A stretch of 64,000 bases of DNA from Bifidobacterium sp. (lineage in GTDB: Bacteria > Actinomycetota > Actinomycetes > Actinomycetales > Bifidobacteriaceae). Of the stretch, positions 1 to 9,350 are shown piece after piece (position 1 is the stretch's first letter; every line of letters begins with the position of its first letter). Location: the NCBI RefSeq assembly GCF_022647885.1, contig NZ_JALCLM010000001.1:2030610-2094609 (forward strand), read 5' to 3'. Position numbers and translations under genes: made by a program. Under the pieces are notes generated by a model. The model was given only the letters and a program-made list of their open reading frames with translations. It made no database searches and was not told where the DNA came from.

Positions 1-1839
1 GCAGGGGAAGTGCTGCTCGAAGTATTCCTTGTTTTCAAAGGGATAATGGAACTGCGCGAATGGCATAGAACCAGAATCGAACCAGCAGTCAAGCACATCG
101 CTGATGCGGTGCATTTGCGACTTCCCGGTGGGATCATCGGGATTCGGGCGTGTGAGGTTGTCAATCCATGGACGGTGTAGATTCACCTCTCCCTTGTCGT
201 CAACCGGATAGCTACCGAAGTCGGCCTTCAACTCATCCAATGAACCATACACATCCACACGTGGATACTTCGGGTCGTCGGACACCCAGACTGGAATCGG
301 CGAACCCCAGAAACGGTTACGGCTGATCGACCAGTCGCGGGCATTCGCCAGCCACTTGCCGAACTGCCCGTCCTTCACATTCTCGGGAATCCAGTTGATC
401 TCCTGATTGTGGGCTAGCAACCTGTCCTTGAACTTCGTCACACTGACGAACCAGCTCGAAACAGGCTTGTAGATCAGCGGTGAACCGCAGCGCCAGCAGT
501 GCGGATAGCTGTGCACATAGCTCTTCTCTTGGAAGAGGATAGCTTTGCGGTCCGCAGGAATATCAGCCAGAGGGCCGTCGCCCGCACGCAGATTGCGGAT
601 GATTGGCATATTCGCATCAAAAGCCTGCATGCCTTCATAATCTGGGCATTGTGAGGTAAATACTGCACCGTCGTCGAGCACATCAACACTACGAATGCCC
701 CTAGCATTCAGCGTGTTCATATCGTCCTCGCCGTAAGGAGCTTGATGAACCAGTCCAGTTCCCTCTACTGTATCAACGTAGTCCGCAGTGAAAATCTGGT
801 AGGCATTCGCACCTGGCATGCCACCTTCGGCCAGCGACTTCTCGTCAGAGAAGTACGGGAATACCGGCCAATAGCGCCAGCCTTCCATATCCGCACCCTT
901 CAGGGTGCGTACGACCGTATAGTCCTCCCCTAGTTCCTTCGCGAAATCCTCGACGCGCGGTGAGGCGATATAGAATTTCTTGCCTGCATTCGGCCCATTC
1001 ACAGCCTCGACTTCGCTGTATTCGATGTCGGCACCGACAACGATGGCGAAGTTGGTTGGCACAGTCCAAGGCGTAGTGGTCCAGAAGACCGCATAGGCAT
1101 CGTCCTCGTCCTTAAGGCGCACGGCCACGGAAACCGTGGTGTCCTGACGATCCTGATACACGTCGGCGTCCATGCGCAGCTCATGGTTGCTCAGAGGCGT
1201 CTGATCCTTCCAGCAGTAAGGCAGCACGCGGTATCCCTGATAGGCCAGACCCTTGTCGTAGAGCTGTTTGAACGCCCAGATGACAGACTCCATGTACGGC
1301 ACATTCAGCGTTTTGTAACCATGCTCAAAATCAACCCACCGAGCCTGACGATGGACATAATCCTTCCACTCTTCGGTGTATTTCAACACCGAAGTGCGGC
1401 AGGCATCATTGAATTTCGCTATGCCCATCTCTTCGATTTCATCGACGCTTTCGATGCCGAGCTCCCGCTGAGCTTCAAGCTCTGCAGGCAAGCCGTGTGT
1501 ATCCCAGCCGAAGACTCGGTTGACCTTGTGACCCTTCATCGTTTGATAGCGAGGAATCACATCCTTGGCGTAACCGGTCAGCAAATGACCATAGTGTGGA
1601 AGTCCGTTGGCGAATGGTGGGCCGTCAAAGAACACAAATTCGTTGTTGTAGTGTTCACCGGAATCATGCTCATCGATAGACTTCTGGAAGGTATCGTCTT
1701 TATCCCAGTATTTGAGAGTATCCACTTCCATTTGCGGAAAGTCTGGATTCGGCGTAACCGCTTGAGCTTTCGCATCCGTTGATGCCTTCGGATACACATT
1801 GCTCTGATTCACGCTCTGGGAAGCTGTGGTATCACTCAC
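1..1839 (-). CDS. ileS: Isoleucyl-tRNA synthetase, eukaryote-type (5' part; 3' end outside window)
   Basis: Class I aminoacyl-tRNA synthetase that charges tRNA-Ile in the cytoplasm. The first 613 codons are visible. The class I signature appears as HYGH at about residues 82-85, preceded by [12 protein letters not shown], and followed by [17 protein letters not shown] and [10 protein letters not shown]. The HYGH form with this context is typical of the eukaryote-like (type 2) IleS group. The reading frame is open to base 1, where it reads [10 protein letters not shown], so the KMSKS loop and the anticodon-binding domain lie outside. The start is the GTG at 1839: it has AGGAG six bases upstream, and that SD is the one contacted by the T-box leader just upstream. 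The identity is clear; the C-terminal part cannot be judged here. Confidence 0.96.
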   Translation of the reverse strand, partial: MSDTTASQSVNQSNVYPKASTDAKAQAVTPNPDFPQMEVDTLKYWDKDDTFQKSIDEHDSGEHYNNEFVFFDGPPFANGLPHYGHLLTGYAKDVIPRYQTMKGHKVNRVFGWDTHGLPAELEAQRELGIESVDEIEEMGIAKFNDACRTSVLKYTEEWKDYVHRQARWVDFEHGYKTLNVPYMESVIWAFKQLYDKGLAYQGYRVLPYCWKDQTPLSNHELRMDADVYQDRQDTTVSVAVRLKDEDDAYAVFWTTTPWTVPTNFAIVVGADIEYSEVEAVNGPNAGKKFYIASPRVEDFAKELGEDYTVVRTLKGADMEGWRYWPVFPYFSDEKSLAEGGMPGANAYQIFTADYVDTVEGTGLVHQAPYGEDDMNTLNARGIRSVDVLDDGAVFTSQCPDYEGMQAFDANMPIIRNLRAGDGPLADIPADRKAILFQEKSYVHSYPHCWRCGSPLIYKPVSSWFVSVTKFKDRLLAHNQEINWIPENVKDGQFGKWLANARDWSISRNRFWGSPIPVWVSDDPKYPRVDVYGSLDELKADFGSYPVDDKGEVNLHRPWIDNLTRPNPDDPTGKSQMHRISDVLDCWFDSGSMPFAQFHYPFENKEYFEQHFPC

Positions 1840-2100
1840 TGCAATCTCCTCGTTCGTCACTTCTGTAACTTCAGTCAGTTGACGAGGACGATGCTCCGCA
1901 CCTTGTGGTGCAATTCACCGCGGTACCACCCCGCTTGCTACGTGAGATGCACATGACATGCTCTCGCAGCCGCTTGAGACAGGCTATGTCGGGCCCACCC
2001 GTCGGTTCTACTAAGATTCAGACAGCAAGTGCTGGCTGCCGATTCCGTTCTTCCAAAAGACTCCCCGCTGATAACGGATCATCGCCACAACGAAGCCAAT
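1840..2100 (-). promoter_or_regulatory. T-box riboswitch of ileS, translational type
   Basis: On the minus strand the ileS leader carries the T-box core GGGTGGTACCGCGG (about 1932-1917), which pairs with the NCCA end of uncharged tRNA. Upstream are an AGTAGAACCGACGGG segment (about 2012-1998) and a short Stem I region (about 2085-2065) with an ATC triplet near 2079 that could be the Ile specifier. Downstream, TCCTCGT at 1888-1882 is perfectly complementary to ACGAGGA at 1853-1847, which contains the ileS ribosome binding site. This fits the actinobacterial ileS T-boxes known to control translation initiation rather than termination. No terminator T-run is seen. The specifier assignment is tentative. 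Confidence 0.9.
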
Positions 2101-2124
2101 CATAACACTGGACTCCGCGCAGAG

Positions 2125-2195
2125 GATAACTGCAATAATAATGGGGATTTTCCGAGGTTTTTTCCATATTTATCCCCACTTATATTGCAGTTATC
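2125..2195. repeat. Palindromic GATAACTGC repeat, copy 1
   Basis: The left arm is 2125-2147 and the right arm 2173-2195, with a 25-base loop. Both arms begin GATAACTGCAATA from the outside and end TGGGGA inside; three or four middle positions do not pair. It lies between the ileS T-box (minus) and the gene at 2313 (plus), so it is upstream of both. It is the only copy of the family not beside a stop codon. Confidence 0.8.
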
Positions 2196-2312
2196 TCATT
2201 CGACCACCTTTCACATCTGAGGCTACAAGTTAGCCAACGATTCTTAAGCTCTGTGTATAAGCAACAAACATGCCATTGAGATTCGACTGCACCTGGCGCA
2301 CCAACAGGGTCT

Positions 2313-3230
2313 GTGTCTCGAAGGCGAGGGTGGTCAGAGCAAGACTCATTACGTTTGCGAGCGAGCGATGGTCGCCTTTGTGAACCCTACCCCAATTTTT
2401 ATGCTCAACAAGCTTGGTGGGATGGACTTGATCCCCATCAGCAATGCGTGACAATGATCCGCTCTCTCAGCCTAAGACACCCTGAATGGGTATTTTGTTC
2501 GCTCTCTGCTTCTTGTATATATGCCTTTGAGCATGCCCATCGTTTGCACCGTGGATTAGTTCATGTAGCCACAACAGGGTCAGTCAACGGATGCCACGCC
2601 CCTCAACTACGCCGTCATCATATTCCCGCATCACAATTACATGTCAACATCCACCATGGGATCCGTCTGACCAGCCCATTACGTACGGTATTCGATTGCG
2701 GTCGAGAATATGACTTCGTCTCTGCGCTGCCCATTGTTGATTCGGCGTTGGCTCGAGGTGCCGTGCTACATAATGACCTTATCGAGTATTGCGAGACACC
2801 GAAGCGAGGGCGAGGCCGCGCACAAGCTTTGAAAGTTGCTCAAGCCGCAGATCCACACAGCGAGAACGGCGGAGAATCTATGTGCCGCGCCGTCATCATC
2901 GAGCAAGGCTTTGAAGCCCCTACACTGCAAGTCGAGATCATCGACCCGATTGAGTCCTGGAAACATTACCGAACGGACTTCCTCTGGGAATTACCTGATG
3001 GCAGACGCATTGTTGGGGAATACGATGGCAAACAGAAGTATCTGGACCGCGACATGACCGGGGATACTCACACTGGTGAGGTTATTTTGGAAGAGCGCAA
3101 ACGTGAACAACGCATATTGCTCGCCGGAATCAGTAAAATCATCAGATTCGACTTCTCAGACATCATCAACCCGACCTACATGGCCAATAAACTGACCATA
3201 TCCGGCATCCCGCGGCAGCATAGGAGATAA
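2313..3230 (+). CDS. AbiEi-antitoxin-like / DUF559-type nuclease-fold protein
   Basis: 305 residues; a type seen repeatedly in bifidobacterial genomes and usually left as hypothetical. The N-terminal third (WSEQDSLRLRASDGRLCEPYPNFYA, split here by position 9-33) resembles the winged-helix opening of AbiEi-type antitoxins. The C-terminal third has PD-(D/E)XK-like spacing: TDFLWELPDGRRIVGEYDGK followed by KYLD and a later EERKREQRIL, as in the DUF559/Vsr-like fold. The GTG at 2313 is the only start after the in-frame stop at 2277-2279, and its ribosome binding site is weak. The N-terminus may therefore be shortened compared with relatives. The TAA at 3228-3230 lies inside the left arm of a palindromic repeat, which may end the transcript. 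It has no AbiEii toxin partner beside it. The function is unknown and the domain call is by inspection only. Confidence 0.7.
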   Translation: MSRRRGWSEQDSLRLRASDGRLCEPYPNFYAQQAWWDGLDPHQQCVTMIRSLSLRHPEWVFCSLSASCIYAFEHAHRLHRGLVHVATTGSVNGCHAPQLRRHHIPASQLHVNIHHGIRLTSPLRTVFDCGREYDFVSALPIVDSALARGAVLHNDLIEYCETPKRGRGRAQALKVAQAADPHSENGGESMCRAVIIEQGFEAPTLQVEIIDPIESWKHYRTDFLWELPDGRRIVGEYDGKQKYLDRDMTGDTHTGEVILEERKREQRILLAGISKIIRFDFSDIINPTYMANKLTISGIPRQHRR

Positions 3231-3296
3231 CTGCAATAAAACTTGGGATACCAGCGCAAATATTGCCGCAAAAACCCTAGTTTTATTGCAGTTATC
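3226..3296. repeat. Palindromic GATAACTGC repeat, copy 2
   Basis: Left arm 3226-3247 (GATAACTGCAATAAAACTTGGG), right arm 3275-3296, with one mismatch in 22 positions and a 27-base loop. It contains the TAA of the upstream plus-strand gene and lies between convergent genes. On the plus strand it is followed by CCCTTTTTG, so it can act as an intrinsic terminator for the 2313 gene. Confidence 0.85.
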
Positions 3297-3312
3297 CCTT
3301 TTTGCTGCGTAT

Positions 3313-4581
3313 TTACTCTTGAAAGACGTCGGGGTGAGCGGGATCTCCAGGAATTTCGGGCATGATTCCCTCTAGACCGAGGAATTCCTGCCAAAATCCG
3401 AGAGGTTGACCGTATGGACCCGCGTTGCGACCTTGGGCCTGGATATTAGCCTTGGCCTCAAGCACGTCTTCTTCAGTTAAACCGTCAAAATAGGTTTGCA
3501 AGCGCTCTAACCGTCGTTCATCGTAAAAAAGTTCATTAATGATTTCGGTCAGACGCTCCACACGCTCGATTGGTAAAGAGTCCCAATGACGGAGCTCGAC
3601 GAAATTCTTCAAGCGAACATCATTAAAATGTGTAGACAGAATATGGTTCACTTCATAAGTATTGAGTGCACGGTCAGGGTATATCTCGCCGGCATTCTCG
3701 TGCCAAGCGATAACATGTGGATCGTCGACCGTATCTTTCAGTTCAGGTGTATGCGTCAAGTCGGCAAACATCAAAGGTGTGCTCAGCACATCAACCGCAT
3801 AATCTTCCCAGCTGAAATGAGGGTTAAATAGGCCTGGCGTCAAGCCTGTCCGCTGGGGATCCATCCAATCCCACATTCGCTGTCTGAGCAGTGGGAATGG
3901 ATTGACTTCTCCTTCACAATAGGGAGAATTCCAGAAGAACCACGCCAAAATCGGCCCAATCGCTGATCCTATGCGCATTTTGGCAATAGCATCGCGCTCA
4001 TTCTTAAAATCGATACTGACCTGTGTTGCAGATGAGCATCGCATCATCATTGGCCCACATTCGCCAATCCTGCCGAGGTAGGCATTCATAGCGGAGTATC
4101 TGCTCTTAGGATTCAACGGCACATCAGCGAACGATGATACAGGTTGGTAGCCATACTCAACTAGACGGAACCCAAGCTCCTCAGTGATGGTGTCAACCTC
4201 ACGTCTAAATGCTCTATAAGCCGCACTCACCTCACGAGGATCATGCAACACATCTAATGAACACTCAAACTGTCCGCCTGGTTCTAGAGAGATTGCCACA
4301 CCTTTACGAGCCAAGCCAACAAGATGATCATTCTCCCAGTATTCCTTTTCAGGGTCATAATACGGAGCGAGGCGCTTGAGCAACGTTTCTATACCGTTCG
4401 GCTCGTAATAGGTCACAGCTGTATCCGAGCCATTATGTACTGGAAGATGCTCAATTTCAATACCAAAGCCAAATGGACCATCCGGCTTTGAACCGCTCTC
4501 AAAAAGCTTGACTAAGCTTTCTACATGCTTGGGATTGGTCGTTGCAAGCATATGAGCAAAATTGACACGTTTAGTGTTCAT
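3313..4581 (-). CDS. gshA: Glutamate-cysteine ligase (plant/proteobacterial-type GCS2 family)
   Basis: ATP-dependent ligase that joins glutamate and cysteine to gamma-glutamylcysteine in the cytosol. Recognisable segments are FGFGIEIEHLPV near residue 37, VAISLEPGGQFECS near residue 95, MMMRCSSATQVSIDF, WFFWNSPYCEGEVNPF and MWDWMDPQRTGL. These follow the order seen in the plant GSH1-like group. Length (about 422 residues) is normal for the bacterial members. The start is uncertain. ATG 4581 has no good ribosome binding site of its own, but a 16-codon reading frame ending in an overlapping ATGA lies just upstream. An in-frame ATG at 4599 is the alternative. No glutathione synthetase (gshB) or bifunctional gshF is in the window, so the product may be used as gamma-glutamylcysteine. 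Convergent with the 2313 gene. Confidence 0.85.
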   Translation of the reverse strand: MNTKRVNFAHMLATTNPKHVESLVKLFESGSKPDGPFGFGIEIEHLPVHNGSDTAVTYYEPNGIETLLKRLAPYYDPEKEYWENDHLVGLARKGVAISLEPGGQFECSLDVLHDPREVSAAYRAFRREVDTITEELGFRLVEYGYQPVSSFADVPLNPKSRYSAMNAYLGRIGECGPMMMRCSSATQVSIDFKNERDAIAKMRIGSAIGPILAWFFWNSPYCEGEVNPFPLLRQRMWDWMDPQRTGLTPGLFNPHFSWEDYAVDVLSTPLMFADLTHTPELKDTVDDPHVIAWHENAGEIYPDRALNTYEVNHILSTHFNDVRLKNFVELRHWDSLPIERVERLTEIINELFYDERRLERLQTYFDGLTEEDVLEAKANIQAQGRNAGPYGQPLGFWQEFLGLEGIMPEIPGDPAHPDVFQE

Positions 4582-4628
4582 GCTCTGATGGTATTGCAAA
4601 CTTTGACTTCAGCACGCGCATACTGCAC
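4578..4628 (-). other. Possible 16-residue leader reading frame coupled to gshA
   Basis: GTG at 4628 follows AGGAG (4637-4633) by four bases and reads sixteen codons, one of them Cys, to a TGA at 4580-4578. This overlaps the ATG of gshA as ATGA. That geometry would allow translational coupling and would explain why gshA has no SD of its own. A second short overlapping frame starts at the ATG near 4621, so the coding status is uncertain. Confidence 0.25.
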
Positions 4629-4670
4629 AAATCTCCTATACGAATAATCGATGACAGATTCACTATCAGC

Positions 4671-7600
4671 TCAGCTGCAGCAACTATCACTTGCCGTATT
4701 TATCTCGTTTTTCTTTGCAGCGGCAATCATCAGTTTGATTCTGTTGAGCTGATTAGCCTGTGAAGCGCCCGGGTCATAATCAATCGAAACGATGTTTGCG
4801 CTCGGATATTCGCGTCGAATCTTTCCGAATATGCCACGCCCTGTTACATGGTTGGGTAGGCAAGCAAAAGGCTGGGCACAAATGATATTCGGCGTTCCAG
4901 ACTGCACCAAATCAACAATTTCACCAGTGAGCAGCCATCCTTCCCCTGCTTGCACTCCAAGTGAGGTAACAGTGCTAGCTTTCTGCCGCAACTCTTGGAT
5001 CGATACCGGCACATCAAACTTACCGTGTGTTGAACGTAAAGCCTTAAGCATCGGTTTACGGTATTGCTCAGCAATATTGAGAGCAAGCTTTTTCACCCAA
5101 GTCTTACCGCCGGTTCCAAGATGCTCTTCATTCCATTCAGCATTGGATATGCCGTTAATCATAAAATCGCAGATACCAGGAAGAACCGCCTCGCAATCTT
5201 GATCTTCAATCACATCGATTACGTGGTTGTTAGCATCGGGGTGGTACTTCACCAGTATCTCGCCAACCACACCGACACGAGGTTTGCGCTCAATGTTTTG
5301 TAACGGCAACTTGTCAAAAGCTGTGATCATATTGTGCATCAGCTTCGCATAACGCATTTTCCCAAAACCATACAAATTCTTGGCTGTTTCAGAATAGCCA
5401 TGGTGTTCGAGGCTTTCACGAATAATCGTGTTCCACACGCTATACAGCTCGTTGGCTGCTCCCTGCTCCATTTCGTAAGGTCGCACACGAAGCAAGCATT
5501 CCATCAGCGCATCACCTAAATAGAAGGCCTTGACTGCTCTATGCAGCAAAGTCGGGGTCGCTTTGAGCCCAGGGTTTGCATTCAGACCGTTAACGCTCAG
5601 GGTAATAATCGGCACATATCCAAATCCTGCATCTTCCATCGCTTTGCGAAGCAGCCCGAAATAATTCGTAGCTCTACACATACCACCAGTTTGAGTCACG
5701 ATTACAGCGCATTTATGAGGATCATATGTTCCAGTAAGGAAGGCATTAACTAACTGCCCCACGATAATAATTGCAGGGAAACAGGCATCATTATTGACGA
5801 ATTTAGTGCCGGTATTGATATCATCCTGCGAGGCTGTTTGCAACAATCGGAAGTCATATCCACCACTACGAAACACAGATTCTAATAGCGAGAAATGTAC
5901 AGGCGACATTTGAGGGGCGAGCACAGTGTATTTATGGCCCATCTCTTTACTGAATGGACGAACGTTAGCATAACGCGACAAAGCGGAAGGCTCTTGTGTC
6001 TCAACTCTGTGTTCAGGTGAGGTTGTGGTAGATGCAGTTTCGCTAATCTCAGATGCCCTGGAAGGCGAAACGCTGCGCGGAGCAACATGATGAGCTGATG
6101 AAAGTTCATCCTGCGATGATCTGTCGCGCTCCTCCATAGCTGCTTTCAGAGAACGCAAACGTATCTTTGCAGCACCAAGGTTGGATACCTCATCAATTTT
6201 TAGCTGAGTGTATACATCATTCTTGTCGGCGAGTATCTCTTGCACTTGATCGGTAGTGATTGCGTCAATACCACAGCCGAAACTCACCATTTGCACGAGT
6301 TGTAGATTCTTGTATCCTCCAACAAAACGTGCAGCTTCATATAGTCGAGAGTGGTATGCCCATTGATTCTCAACGCGCAGAGGAAGCCGCTGATGCCCTT
6401 CGTAAGCGGGTACAGTCTTGCGAAAACCATCTGCATTCTTATTTGATTCCAATGCACGCTGACCATCCTCATCCACAAAAGCGCTGAAATCAGGCATACT
6501 TTTGGGATTTAGCTCGCATATGGAATCTTCTGAAAGCACTACCATGCCTAGAGAACAGATGGTTTCTGGAATACCATGATTAATTTCTGGGTCCACATGA
6601 TATGGACGGCCCGCTAATACAATTCCTCGTGTTTGATGCTCACGCATGTACGCTAATGCGCGTAAACCCTCTTGCCGAATATCGTTTTTGAAAACGGCAT
6701 CTTCTCGGTATGCCGCTGCTACCGCAATACGAGCCTCTTCCTCACTCACATCAGTCCATGAGAAAATGTCCACAATTCGCTCGATGAGTTTGTTTCTGTC
6801 AGAAAGATTGATGTATGGCCTAAGAAAACGGACATCAGGCTCTTGCAATCCTGCCAAATTCGCTTCAATCACTACAGGATAGTGTGCCACTACCGGACAG
6901 TTGTAACGATTGTCTGTATCGGGAGCAAGTTCTTGTTCATAGGTCACGCATGGATAGAAAATCGTATGAATTCCTTTATCAAGCAAGGATTCAATATGAC
7001 CATGCACCAGTTTGGCAGGGTAACAAATATTTTCTGAAGCAATTGAGTCCATGCCACGTTCAAATACTTCATGATTCGAACGTCCTGAAATCATTACGCG
7101 GAAGCCCAAAGAAGTGAGCAAAGTAAACCAGAAAGGGTAATCTTCATACATGTTTAACGCCCTAGGAATACCAATATCACCACGTGTGGCTTTCTTAGGA
7201 GTTAAACGACGGTATGCGAATGCTCGTTTATATTTGAAATCATAAAGATTCGGGCGATCTGAACGCTGTTTATTCTTATCTCCTCCGCGTTCACATCGAT
7301 TGCCGGTTACGAAGTGTGAACCATCCTGGAATTGTGTGATGGTTAATTTGCAGTGGTTTTGGCATAGATTGCATACATCATGTGTGGTATCCATCGACAG
7401 ACCATCGAGGTCAGCGCCCATCAAGATTGAGCTGCGTTGCAACTGATTATGAGCTGCCGCGGATTCTTCTTCAACACAGTGAATTCGGGCCGTTAATGCC
7501 GCCCCATAAGCACCCATCAATCCTGCGATATTAGGTCGTGTCACTTCTCGACCGGTAAGTAGTTCAAATGCTCTGAGCACGGCATCGTTCAAGAACGTCC

Positions 7601-9350
7601 CACCTTGTACCACCACAGTGGAACCTAAGGATTGAGAATCGCGAAGCTTAATAACCTTATATAAAGCATTGCGCACTACCGAATAGCACAATCCAGCGGC
7701 AATATCTTCAGGCGTAGCACCCTCTTTTTGTGCTTGCTTGACTGAAGAATTCATAAAGACTGTGCATCGTGAACCTAGATCAACAGGTGCTTTGGATGCG
7801 AGCGCTTGCTGAGTAAATTCTTGAATGCTGATACCCAGTGACTGTGCGAAGGTCTGCAGGAAGGATCCACAACCTGAGGAGCAAGCTTCATTCACACATA
7901 TCGAATCAATCACGCCGGAAGTCACCGACATGAACTTCATATCTTGGCCACCGATGTCAATCACAGAAGTCACACCCGGGCTAATCTCTTCGGCAGCCCT
8001 GTAATGTGCCATGGTTTCTACAACGCCCTCGTCGACATGCAATCCAGCAGTGATAAGGCCTTCGCCATATCCTGTAGCACAGGAGCGAGCAATATAGCAG
8101 TCCTTAGGAAGCACCTCTTGAATACTGCGAACGATATCTGCTGCGGCAAGCAAAGGGTTTTCTTGATGAGTGGCATATGTGGACCACACAATACAGTTGT
8201 CATCGTCTACCACAGTTGCCTTGATAGTAGTGCTTCCAGCATCTATGCCTAGGAACAGCGGCCCGTGCGCCTGCTCAAGTTTTCCAAAGGGGATAGTTGA
8301 CTGCGCATGACGTTGATTGAAAGCCTCACGCTCAGCATCATCCAAGAAGAAGGGACGCAATGTTCTAGCCTGAGATGGTAATGACTCAAGCATATGCAGT
8401 GCAGCGATTATGCCGCGTAAGGAATGTAATTCTTCAAAAGTAAAATGCGTATCTTTGCCGGTATCATCATGTGCTGTCACCGTCTGTTCAGCATTCGGCT
8501 GCATCTCATCTTGAGCCATTAATGCAGCTCCATATGCCACAAACAAATGTGCATCTTCAGGAACGATGTAGTGCTCAGCTTTACCTTCGAGAAAGGTCGC
8601 AAAGGCGTTACGTAATTCCGGCATGAAGAACAGCGGTCCACCAAGAAATACCACATTGCCGCGAATTGGTCTGCCACAAGCAAGGCCAGAGATTGTTTGA
8701 GTAGCAACAGCTGAAAAAATTGATGCTGCAAGATCTGTTTTATCAGCACCATCATTAATTAAGGGTTGTAAATCAGATTTGGCAAACACGCCACATCGCG
8801 AAGCAATAGGATAGATGGTCTTGTGACGAGAAGCTAACTGGTTAAGCCCCTGGGCATCTACGTTGAGTAGCGTTGCCATCTGATCAATGAAAGCACCAGT
8901 GCCGCCAGCACAGGATCCATTCATACGCTGTTCTGGTGTCGGCTTGAGATACGTGATTTTCGCATCTTCGCCACCGAGTTCGATAATCACGTCAGCCTCA
9001 GGGTTTGTGGTGTTAATGGCTTCTGTTTCAGCGATGACTTCCTGAACGAATTCGACGCCTAACTGCTTGGCCAGTCCTAGACCACCCGAGCCAGTTATTG
9101 TCACTTGAATCGGTTGCGAATCCTGACCACTACGCGACAGACTCTCGAGAATGTCACCCAGTAATTGTGCAACGCAGCGTCGTACATTGGCATGGTGACG
9201 CCGATAGTCGCTAAACAAGGCATCTGAAAGACGGTTAGAATCGCCAAGAACCACAGCTTTAACCGTTGTCGAACCGACATCGAGACCAACACGTAAAGGA
9301 CGAAGACGCCTATCGGTATCGGCTGTTTTGGTATATTTCACGCCTGTCAT
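4671..9350 (-). CDS. Giant acyl-CoA dehydratase activase-like protein (two ASKHA domains plus dehydratase-like region)
   Basis: About 1559 residues, belonging to the BadF/BadG/BcrA/BcrD ATPase family of 2-hydroxyacyl-CoA dehydratase activators fused to dehydratase-like sequence. Domain 1 begins VGLDVGSTTVKAVVL near residue 20 and has CAGGTGAF and ASRCGVF. Domain 2 begins FLGIDAGSTTIKATVV near residue 365 and has CSSGCGSF and GSRCTVF. The SRC and CxxG(C/T)G cysteines are those that bind the bridging [4Fe-4S] cluster in activases. A CNLCQNHC cluster follows near residue 690, then a long DUF2229/HgdB-like part with YPCVTYE, SFGCGIDAI and TGGMCRATN. Start at ATG 9350, preceded by GAAGGGGCGG; upstream in-frame codons to 9461 look non-coding and overlap an inverted repeat. 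No CoA-transferase or dehydratase subunits adjoin it. The physiological role of these long proteins is unknown. An oxygen-sensitive cytoplasmic enzyme is likely. Confidence 0.85.
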   Translation of the reverse strand: MTGVKYTKTADTDRRLRPLRVGLDVGSTTVKAVVLGDSNRLSDALFSDYRRHHANVRRCVAQLLGDILESLSRSGQDSQPIQVTITGSGGLGLAKQLGVEFVQEVIAETEAINTTNPEADVIIELGGEDAKITYLKPTPEQRMNGSCAGGTGAFIDQMATLLNVDAQGLNQLASRHKTIYPIASRCGVFAKSDLQPLINDGADKTDLAASIFSAVATQTISGLACGRPIRGNVVFLGGPLFFMPELRNAFATFLEGKAEHYIVPEDAHLFVAYGAALMAQDEMQPNAEQTVTAHDDTGKDTHFTFEELHSLRGIIAALHMLESLPSQARTLRPFFLDDAEREAFNQRHAQSTIPFGKLEQAHGPLFLGIDAGSTTIKATVVDDDNCIVWSTYATHQENPLLAAADIVRSIQEVLPKDCYIARSCATGYGEGLITAGLHVDEGVVETMAHYRAAEEISPGVTSVIDIGGQDMKFMSVTSGVIDSICVNEACSSGCGSFLQTFAQSLGISIQEFTQQALASKAPVDLGSRCTVFMNSSVKQAQKEGATPEDIAAGLCYSVVRNALYKVIKLRDSQSLGSTVVVQGGTFLNDAVLRAFELLTGREVTRPNIAGLMGAYGAALTARIHCVEEESAAAHNQLQRSSILMGADLDGLSMDTTHDVCNLCQNHCKLTITQFQDGSHFVTGNRCERGGDKNKQRSDRPNLYDFKYKRAFAYRRLTPKKATRGDIGIPRALNMYEDYPFWFTLLTSLGFRVMISGRSNHEVFERGMDSIASENICYPAKLVHGHIESLLDKGIHTIFYPCVTYEQELAPDTDNRYNCPVVAHYPVVIEANLAGLQEPDVRFLRPYINLSDRNKLIERIVDIFSWTDVSEEEARIAVAAAYREDAVFKNDIRQEGLRALAYMREHQTRGIVLAGRPYHVDPEINHGIPETICSLGMVVLSEDSICELNPKSMPDFSAFVDEDGQRALESNKNADGFRKTVPAYEGHQRLPLRVENQWAYHSRLYEAARFVGGYKNLQLVQMVSFGCGIDAITTDQVQEILADKNDVYTQLKIDEVSNLGAAKIRLRSLKAAMEERDRSSQDELSSAHHVAPRSVSPSRASEISETASTTTSPEHRVETQEPSALSRYANVRPFSKEMGHKYTVLAPQMSPVHFSLLESVFRSGGYDFRLLQTASQDDINTGTKFVNNDACFPAIIIVGQLVNAFLTGTYDPHKCAVIVTQTGGMCRATNYFGLLRKAMEDAGFGYVPIITLSVNGLNANPGLKATPTLLHRAVKAFYLGDALMECLLRVRPYEMEQGAANELYSVWNTIIRESLEHHGYSETAKNLYGFGKMRYAKLMHNMITAFDKLPLQNIERKPRVGVVGEILVKYHPDANNHVIDVIEDQDCEAVLPGICDFMINGISNAEWNEEHLGTGGKTWVKKLALNIAEQYRKPMLKALRSTHGKFDVPVSIQELRQKASTVTSLGVQAGEGWLLTGEIVDLVQSGTPNIICAQPFACLPNHVTGRGIFGKIRREYPSANIVSIDYDPGASQANQLNRIKLMIAAAKKNEINTASDSCCS

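Noticed and set aside
1183-1782. Plus-strand reading frame of 199 codons inside ileS
   Set aside because: It is the antisense of a clear ileS coding region; its product has no recognisable features and no ribosome binding site.
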